Of a DNA stretch of 38,670 bases, positions 33,648 to 38,670 are shown piece by piece (position 1 is the stretch's first letter; each line of letters begins with the position of its first letter). A program made the position numbers and the translations under genes. The DNA lies in NCBI RefSeq assembly GCF_009917385.1, contig NZ_QWLJ01000044.1, positions 1-38,670 of the forward strand. Direction: 5' to 3'. The DNA comes from Roseburia sp. 1XD42-34. GTDB lineage: Bacteria > Bacillota > Bacilli > Bacillales > Amphibacillaceae. A model generated the notes under the pieces. That model saw only the letters and a list, made by a program, of their open reading frames with translations. It was not told where the DNA came from and did not search any database.

Positions 33648-34994
33648 ATGGATGATAGAAATAATGAACATCATAATCAGGAGCCAGGATATACGATATC
33701 CGATAGATCGCAAGAGTCCAATCAAAATCAAGATTTTATTCAGCGAAGTAACAAAGAACTAATACATCGGAATCACTATAGCAACCACGATGAAAATACT
33801 CCGGCCAATAATAAGCCGAGCAATAAATCCATGCTCCATTTTTTTCTAGGTGGAATATCGGGAGGGGTTGTTGCCGTTCTCATAATTGCAGTATTAATGT
33901 TTACAAATATCATCCCGATTAATCAAGGAAATGGACCTGCTTCAGCAGGGGAAGATAAGCAAGCTGCAGAAGTAGTTAAAACCCTTACTTCTGAAGATGC
34001 AGATGTTGCTACAAATATTGAAGAAACCTCTAAATCCGTTGTTGGTGTAATAAACATGCAACAACAGAGCATTTGGACGGAAAGCCAAGAAGCAGGTACT
34101 GGATCTGGAATTATCTATAAAAAAGAGAATGGGAAGGCTTATGTAATTACAAACCACCATGTAGTAGAAGGTGCGGAAGAAGTAGAAGTTGCCTTAAATT
34201 ATTCTGAGGAGCGCCTAAATGCGAAAGTATTGGGAACCGATGAATTAACGGATTTAGCAGTATTAGAAATTGACGGAGATGCGATCACCACTGTTGCCAA
34301 TATGGGATCTTCCAACGACTTAAAAGTTGGTGAAAATGTGATGGCGATTGGGAACCCACTTGGAATGGAATTTGCTAACACAGTGACAAAAGGCGTAATT
34401 AGTGGACTAGATCGTTCTGTACCGATAGATACAAATGGGGATAGGCAGGCAGATTGGGTCACCGAAGTTATTCAAACCGATGCCGCGATTAACCCTGGAA
34501 ACAGTGGCGGTGCACTTGTAAATGATAAAGGTGCCGTTGTAGGAATTAACTCCATGAAAATTGCACGTCAGGAAGTTGAAGGTATCGGCTTTGCTATACC
34601 TGTAGACGCTGCACTACCAATTGTGGAGCAGCTAGAAAAGAATGGGGAGATTGAACGTCCACTAATTGGTATTAGTACTGCAGCCATTGAACAAGTTCCG
34701 CCTCAATATAGGGCAGAAATTCCATTGCCTGAAAATGTTAAAGGTGGAATGGTGATCGCGAATATAGAAGAAGGATCTCCTGCTGATAAAGCTGGTTTAC
34801 AGCAATTTGATGTCGTCACAAAAATTAATGATCATGAAGTAACCTCTATTTTAGAGTTACGTAAGTTTCTGTATTCAGATGCTTCTGTAGGCGAAGAAGT
34901 AAATATCGAATATTACCGCGGGGGTAAAAAAGAAACAACTAAATTAACTCTAGAAGCAAAAGAGCCAGTAAATAATAATGCGAACAAAGAATAA
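33648..34994 (+). CDS. htrB: HtrA-family membrane-anchored serine protease (HtrB)
   Basis: A 448-residue protease/chaperone. A polar, Asn/His-rich cytoplasmic N-terminus of about 60 residues precedes one membrane segment (about 63-85, FFLGGISGGVVAVLIIAVLM), so the rest is extracytoplasmic. The trypsin-like domain has His in VITNHHVVEG, Asp in LTDLAVLEI and Ser in INPGNSGGALVN; one PDZ domain follows (about 335-430, MVIANIEEGSPADKAGL). It degrades misfolded secreted proteins. ATG at 33648 lies 8 bases after AAAGGG; GTG and ATG just upstream overlap that site. Divergence from cssRS matches B. subtilis htrB (YvtA); HtrA is the alternative name. Confidence 0.92.
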   Translation: MDDRNNEHHNQEPGYTISDRSQESNQNQDFIQRSNKELIHRNHYSNHDENTPANNKPSNKSMLHFFLGGISGGVVAVLIIAVLMFTNIIPINQGNGPASAGEDKQAAEVVKTLTSEDADVATNIEETSKSVVGVINMQQQSIWTESQEAGTGSGIIYKKENGKAYVITNHHVVEGAEEVEVALNYSEERLNAKVLGTDELTDLAVLEIDGDAITTVANMGSSNDLKVGENVMAIGNPLGMEFANTVTKGVISGLDRSVPIDTNGDRQADWVTEVIQTDAAINPGNSGGALVNDKGAVVGINSMKIARQEVEGIGFAIPVDAALPIVEQLEKNGEIERPLIGISTAAIEQVPPQYRAEIPLPENVKGGMVIANIEEGSPADKAGLQQFDVVTKINDHEVTSILELRKFLYSDASVGEEVNIEYYRGGKKETTKLTLEAKEPVNNNANKE

Positions 34995-35003
34995 TCTAAG
35001 AGT

Positions 35004-35050
35004 GCGCATATAGCTAGGTGAAATAAACCTTCGCTATATGCGCATTTTAA
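35004..35050 (+). terminator. Terminator of htrB
   Basis: TGCGCATATAGC and GCTATATGCGCA form a perfect 12-bp stem with an 18-base loop, followed by TTTTAATTG. It begins 10 bases past the htrB stop. Confidence 0.88.
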
Positions 35051-35136
35051 TTGTTTATTCCTGTGACTCACGCATTAAACGGTATGTAAATACCCGACGA
35101 ATGCCATTTATAGTTTCATTTGCTTTATTTTACAAC

Positions 35137-35330
35137 TCACACAGGGATTTTCCAATAGTATGCCGAAATGGTATAGTAGATAGGAGAATGATTTAGTAAA
35201 CTTTTCCTTTAATCCTAAGCATAAGAGGCTTGTATCAAGGACTAAACAGTTTGAAAGCTTTAAAACCAGGAGATTTTTTGTTGTTGAAGAATACCTACTA
35301 TTATCCCATTTATACAACACCTTTTAGTCT
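35137..35330 (+). repeat. Probable degenerate repeat family B copy
   Basis: GGGATTTTCC, CCGAAATGGTA (shared exactly with the 25.3 kb copy) and ATACAACACC near the end occur in the family order and spacing. Most of the rest is decayed. Confidence 0.35.
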
Positions 35331-35416
35331 ACGCTTTTATAACGATCCTAACTTATTTTAGTACAACGCATATTTGGAATTTTAATGGAAAACTTCTTTC
35401 AAGGTTTTTAGCATGG

Positions 35417-35450
35417 GAAGCGCCTGTTACCTGTGTAAACTAGGCGCTTC
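35417..35450. other. Perfect hairpin downstream of the zinc-ribbon gene
   Basis: GAAGCGCCT and AGGCGCTTC pair perfectly (9 bp, 16-base loop), 6 bases beyond the zinc-ribbon gene stop. There is no T run on either strand, so it may stabilise the transcript end or act as a non-canonical terminator. Confidence 0.45.
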
Positions 35451-35455
35451 TGTGC

Positions 35456-35659
35456 TTATCCGAAAAACAAATCGAAAATATTGCTCCCTTTAGAGCTCTT
35501 TTTATTATAAAACTCGGAATAGCCGCAGTCTTTACAGTAAACCACTAAAAATTGATTGCTCTGAACGTCAAACATTTTTGATAGTCCTGTTCCAGTCATG
35601 GCTACTTCTTTTTGATCTGCATTCGTACTTCCGCATTTTAAACAACCTTTTTGTTCCAA
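35456..35659 (-). CDS. Small zinc-ribbon protein
   Basis: A 67-residue protein with two Cys pairs, CLKCGS near residue 6 and YCKDCGY near residue 42, the pattern of a zinc ribbon; YSEFYNKKSSKGSNIFDLFF closes it. It fits the group of predicted nucleic-acid-binding zinc-ribbon proteins common in Firmicutes. TTG start lies behind GAGGTG. Single gene. Role unknown. Confidence 0.75.
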   Translation of the reverse strand: MEQKGCLKCGSTNADQKEVAMTGTGLSKMFDVQSNQFLVVYCKDCGYSEFYNKKSSKGSNIFDLFFG

Positions 35660-35705
35660 AATATCACCTCATTCATTAAATACGTTCCTAACACAAACAT
35701 GGTTT

Positions 35706-35888
35706 CATAAAGTAAAACTAAACGCAGTAAGGTTTTCTCATTCATTATATTGCTCCTTATTAACACCTAGGGATCTGAGCAAAATCAGGCATTTGACTTG
35801 TGACTTATGGTCGATCCCTCACTTATTCTCATGGGTTGGACTTCGTAGTCTGGAAGGGCAGATCTTACTGCTATTTATATGGAAAATG
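35706..35888 (+). repeat. Intergenic repeat family B, diverged full-length copy
   Basis: Begins CATAAAGTAAAACTAAACGC-AGTAAGG with the TTTTC-TCATTCAT motif and ends GATCTTACTGC and TATATGG. The middle has changed strongly, but GACTT...and the closing 3' stem positions are still recognisable. The remainder of the gap to 36014 shows nothing. Confidence 0.5.
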
Positions 35889-36014
35889 AAATGAAGATAA
35901 CATCATTATACAATACGTAATGCCTAAAAAATATAGTCAAATGGTTAAAAATCTCTCGGCAGTGAATTTGGCTGTACCCGCCATTCAATAGTAACCGAAA
36001 GACTTCTCAAAGCA

Positions 36015-36680
36015 TTATATATCATCACGCTTTGTTTGCTGATCTGTAATGGGCTCGGTATATTTTCCATCTGCGGATGCGCCTAGATAACCTTCTACAT
36101 CCTCTACATAGCCAACTGCTTCATCACTATTGGGATACATTTTGTTATAACTTGCTTTATCTCCATAAAAATCAGAAGGGGTTTCCGATGTCCCATAACG
36201 GCTTACTTCTTGCCATGCGTCCTCTGCGTCATATCCCACCTGTGTTTCATCTGATACTTCATCTGGATTTATATTCGGACTATAGACTTCTTCTTCCATG
36301 GTACGGGGATGATTAAAAGAAATACTTTTTGCATGCTCTATACAGCGATCTGCAGTTGGCATCACTTCAAGTCGCTCATAAGGAATATCTCTTCCGCAAT
36401 CCCTGCAAATCCCATAAGTTCCCTCTGCAATCGCGTGCAGCGCTTTATTGATATCTTCTAACTCCTTTTCGGCATGCTCGTTAAGCGCAACGTCCTTTCC
36501 CCTTTCAAATAGCTCTGAAGCCGTATCTGCAGGATGATTGTCATAGTTGGATAATTCTCCAGTAGACTGTTGCATGGACTCTAATGTTAAACCTAAATGA
36601 TCTTGAACATGAGAAATAAGTTCGGATTGCCGATTTTGTAAAGCATTTTTACATGCTGCTAATTGCTGCTCATTAATCAT
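36015..36680 (-). CDS. yteA: DksA/TraR-type zinc-finger protein YteA
   Basis: A 221-residue protein. The conserved part has SNYDNHPADTASELFERGKD, ALNEHAEKELEDINKAL and the TraR/DksA finger YGICRDCGRDIPYERLEVMP followed by ADRCIEHA; the coiled helices before it resemble the DksA fold. The C-terminal 80 residues are acidic and Tyr/Gly-rich, as in the YteA family of Bacillaceae. DksA-like proteins reach into RNA polymerase, but in Firmicutes YteA has no clear assigned role. Three Cys and a His form the putative metal site. ATG follows GAGGGTG. Confidence 0.88.
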   Translation of the reverse strand: MINEQQLAACKNALQNRQSELISHVQDHLGLTLESMQQSTGELSNYDNHPADTASELFERGKDVALNEHAEKELEDINKALHAIAEGTYGICRDCGRDIPYERLEVMPTADRCIEHAKSISFNHPRTMEEEVYSPNINPDEVSDETQVGYDAEDAWQEVSRYGTSETPSDFYGDKASYNKMYPNSDEAVGYVEDVEGYLGASADGKYTEPITDQQTKRDDI

Positions 36681-36971
36681 CTTAACACCCTCTTTTTGAG
36701 TTCGTTCATTTTATTTATACTATGCGCAAAAAAAGGGAGTGACATGCTCTATTTATGTTCCCAAATCATGTCAATAAGAATATAGGTATTTTCTTGTTTC
36801 TTCTTATTGCTTTTCTGTATATATTAAACCTTTTTGGGCATTGTATATATAGTATTTTTCGCTTGTTTTCATTTTTTTATTTTTTTCCGTTACATTCCTG
36901 TGACATTTTAAAAAGTCACATATACAATGTGACGGAAACCAAAGTTTTATCTTCTTCTATTCAAAAATTCA
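36681..36971. other. Intergenic stretch upstream of YteA gene
   Basis: No convincing gene: a 95-codon plus frame is Phe/Leu-rich, lacks a ribosome binding site and crosses the terminator. A hairpin GTCACAT/ATGTGAC lies at 36916-36934. Confidence 0.4.
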
Positions 36972-37005
36972 AACCCCTCATCCTAAAACAGAGGGGTTAT
37001 TTTAT
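36972..37005 (-). terminator. Terminator of the toxin-immunity operon
   Basis: AACCCCTC and GAGGGGTT (8 bp, 11-base loop) with TTTGAATTTTTG following on the minus strand and ATTTTATCC on the plus strand. It lies about 90 bases beyond the Imm1-like gene stop. Confidence 0.75.
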
Positions 37006-37088
37006 CCAAACATCCATAATGCACTCAAAAGGCAGACGTTGACCAGCTATACTTTGTACTTATTTTGTTACCTAGATTATAAAATTAA

Positions 37089-37499
37089 TTAAAATCCGTG
37101 ATCAAAGTTTATATCGTATAAATCAACCCACTCTATAAAATTCGGAACTGATTTAAAGGTGATAAAATCTTTTATTATACGGTAAGCTGTTTCACGATCA
37201 ACATAACTACAAGTAGGTATTCTCATTGGTTCTCCGCCTACTAAATGTTCAACTGTTTTTATTTCAACATTTTTATTAATTGGTACTAAATAATCTGGAT
37301 GTCGCATAATAAAAAATCTATACGGTTCATCATAAAAGAATATTAATCTTTCCTCGCAGCCATCAACTTCAAAACACGAATCTCCACTACCTTGTTTCCA
37401 ATAACCTTCGTCCTTATTAAATATGAGGTTTTTTACAAATGTTTCAGCCGGATTTTCAAGAGGACCGCCTGTTGGCCCATACACAGTTATCTTACTCAT
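37089..37499 (-). CDS. Imm1-family immunity protein
   Basis: A 136-residue acidic cytoplasmic protein. The C-terminal pattern IPTCSYVDRETAYRIIKDFI then SVPNFIEWVDL is that of Imm1-type immunity proteins of polymorphic toxin systems. Its ATG overlaps the stop of the preceding Imm22-like gene by 8 bases, so both are translated together after the toxin. Imm1 proteins are known to neutralise nuclease or deaminase toxins. Which toxin it blocks here is uncertain: the toxin just upstream, or one that was lost or is carried elsewhere. Confidence 0.75.
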   Translation of the reverse strand: MSKITVYGPTGGPLENPAETFVKNLIFNKDEGYWKQGSGDSCFEVDGCEERLIFFYDEPYRFFIMRHPDYLVPINKNVEIKTVEHLVGGEPMRIPTCSYVDRETAYRIIKDFITFKSVPNFIEWVDLYDINFDHGF

Positions 37500-37866
37500 A
37501 ATTTGTAGCGGCTATAAAATCAAAAGCACCAGCTGAGCTAATTTCATTATTATATTCAAAATTATATATTAAAATTACTGCATTATATACTCCCTTTAAG
37601 TTCATGCTTTTCTTGATTTTCGGAATAATAATTTCTTCATACGAACATCCTTCTAATAATGTGGAAATATCCTGACTACCATTTTTATAGACAGCTTTTT
37701 CTATAGTATCCTCATCTATTTCGTCCATATCAATATTAAAATCGATAAAGAATTGGGAAGGGACAGATTCGCCATCCTCATCATACGTTAAATCTACATA
37801 CTCTTCTATAGAATCTTCATCACTAATATTCCCTAACCAAATAGAAACCCATCCTTGTTTTTCCAT
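37492..37866 (-). CDS. Imm22-family immunity protein
   Basis: A 124-residue acidic protein whose start GWVSIWLGNISDEDSIEEYV and the middle SQFFIDFNIDMDEIDED and LLEGCSYEEIIIPKI match the Imm22 family of immunity proteins. AGGAGGA lies before the ATG, 12 bases after the toxin stop, so it is made from the same mRNA. As the gene next to the toxin it is the best candidate for the cognate immunity protein. Confidence 0.75.
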   Translation of the reverse strand: MEKQGWVSIWLGNISDEDSIEEYVDLTYDEDGESVPSQFFIDFNIDMDEIDEDTIEKAVYKNGSQDISTLLEGCSYEEIIIPKIKKSMNLKGVYNAVILIYNFEYNNEISSAGAFDFIAATNYE

Positions 37867-37878
37867 TACATTATCCTC

Positions 37879-38670
37879 CTACTTTAATCGTAGACCTTCG
37901 GGTAAAGATGAAACTCCACCTTCTAATCTATAATTAGCCCAATTATTAAGTCGCCTAACAAATGTATTGTAGTCACTAGAAGTATCTATTATGGCTAACA
38001 ATTCATTATGTGCTTTAGTTGAACCTAATCCACCATGAACACCGTTCGGATTGACAAATTTAACATCGGATATAGCTGTTCTTAATTCTTTAATCTCTTC
38101 AGCACCAATATTCCAATACTTAAATTGCGGAGCCCTAGAAACTAAGTGCCATTCGTGTAAACCTCCAGGTGATCTAAGTTGACGTTCAATTTTCTTTCTA
38201 ATCTTTTTATCCTTCCAAAGTTCATCTAGTTCACTAATTGTAAGGGAATTGAAAAATTTATTGAAGTTACCACTCTTTGCAGTTGGTATATCATCAACGT
38301 TTATTTTAGGTATATCTTTAACAACATTTATTCCTTTAGTCTCTACCCTTTCTTCTCTACCATTCTGTATCTTGAACATCTGCGGCGTAGTACCCTCTGC
38401 AAAATCTTTATCTCTAAGTATAAAGCTTGCTCCACCAGTTGAAACTGCATATTTCTCACTAAAAGAGAATATATCTGCTATTTTAGCCATCCCAGCTTTA
38501 GCTACATCTACCTTTTCCCGATAATAATTACCACTAAAAGGCTTTTTGTCTAATAATTTCGGCGCTTTTCTTGCTACGCCTGCTCCTATTTTTGCAACGC
38601 CTGAAGCTCCTTTGACAGCCCAACTACCTGGTATTAATGCACCAACGGCTGCTCCAGTGGCGTACATAAC
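37879..38670 (-). CDS. Polymorphic (LXG-type) toxin, C-terminal part, cut by window end
   Basis: At least 263 residues; the frame runs off the window, so the delivery domain (probably LXG, for the type VII secretion system) is missing. The visible part starts with a pretoxin-like hydrophobic Gly/Ala segment (AAVGALIPGSWAVKGASGVA), a linker, and a C-terminal domain of about 130 residues. That domain has LHEWHLVSRAPQFKYW (His171, His174 from the first visible Met), a VHGGLGSTKAHNELL block (His211, His220) and an Arg/Asn-rich end. The paired His motifs suggest a metal-dependent nuclease, maybe HNH/EndoVII-like; I cannot name the family. Two immunity genes follow. Confidence 0.7.
   Translation of the reverse strand, partial: VMYATGAAVGALIPGSWAVKGASGVAKIGAGVARKAPKLLDKKPFSGNYYREKVDVAKAGMAKIADIFSFSEKYAVSTGGASFILRDKDFAEGTTPQMFKIQNGREERVETKGINVVKDIPKINVDDIPTAKSGNFNKFFNSLTISELDELWKDKKIRKKIERQLRSPGGLHEWHLVSRAPQFKYWNIGAEEIKELRTAISDVKFVNPNGVHGGLGSTKAHNELLAIIDTSSDYNTFVRRLNNWANYRLEGGVSSLPEGLRLK

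Noticed and set aside
36755..37042. 95-codon plus-strand frame
   Set aside because: No ribosome binding site, Phe/Leu-rich as expected for T-rich DNA, and it runs through a terminator.

Overview
The window is AT-rich, non-plasmid-looking chromosome from a Gram-positive endospore-former of the Bacillaceae. Protein style and gene neighbourhoods (CssRS next to HtrB, a YkoGHI-like cluster, YteA, YtpP and BmrU relatives) and the dense intergenic repeats suggest a Virgibacillus or Oceanobacillus relative; the genus is an inference. Several genes start at TTG or GTG behind strong Shine-Dalgarno sites, so I moved a number of starts to the codon that the ribosome binding site supports.

Layout. 0.2-2.8 kb: minus-strand operon of ABC ATPase, EcsB-like permease and MarR regulator, preceded by a BmrU-like lipid kinase. 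4.6-8.1 kb: phnD-phnC-phnE-phnE importer with an internal attenuator, bracketed by two direct copies of an intergenic repeat, followed by a cytoplasmic 5'-nucleotidase-type phosphoesterase. 10.4-14.5 kb: two PepSY proteins and a YkoG/YkoH-like two-component system. 14.7-18 kb: a small hypothetical gene, a GNAT and a VOC protein, a thioredoxin-like protein and a DUF368 (PopT) undecaprenyl-phosphate translocase. 18.3-23.8 kb: PadR/DUF1129 pair, a frameshifted GNAT pseudogene, a CapA lipoprotein, a YfhE-like peptide and an ABC-2 exporter. 24.4-30 kb: small membrane protein, YkvA-like protein, typA and an SLC13 symporter. 31-35 kb: cssS, cssR and divergent htrB. 35.4-38.7 kb: zinc-ribbon protein, YteA, and the 3' end of a polymorphic-toxin operon with two immunity genes, cut by the window edge.

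The most unusual content is between the genes. At least three families of 80-240 bp structured repeats occupy most of the long gaps: family A (4 copies), family B (about 10 full, partial or degenerate copies) and family C (2 copies, a compact predicted three-way junction with a GNRA loop). All A and B copies have the same orientation whatever the neighbouring gene direction. Several single-copy structured regions add to this: a long hairpin in the htrB leader, a 22-bp perfect inverted repeat at 11.46 kb, and folded regions at 10.0-10.15 and 30.84 kb.

Functionally the window combines envelope stress sensing (CssRS-HtrB, PopT, PepSY system), phosphorus scavenging (Phn importer and phosphoesterase) and contact-dependent competition (toxin with Imm22 and Imm1). 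No rRNA, tRNA, CRISPR array or intact transposase was seen.
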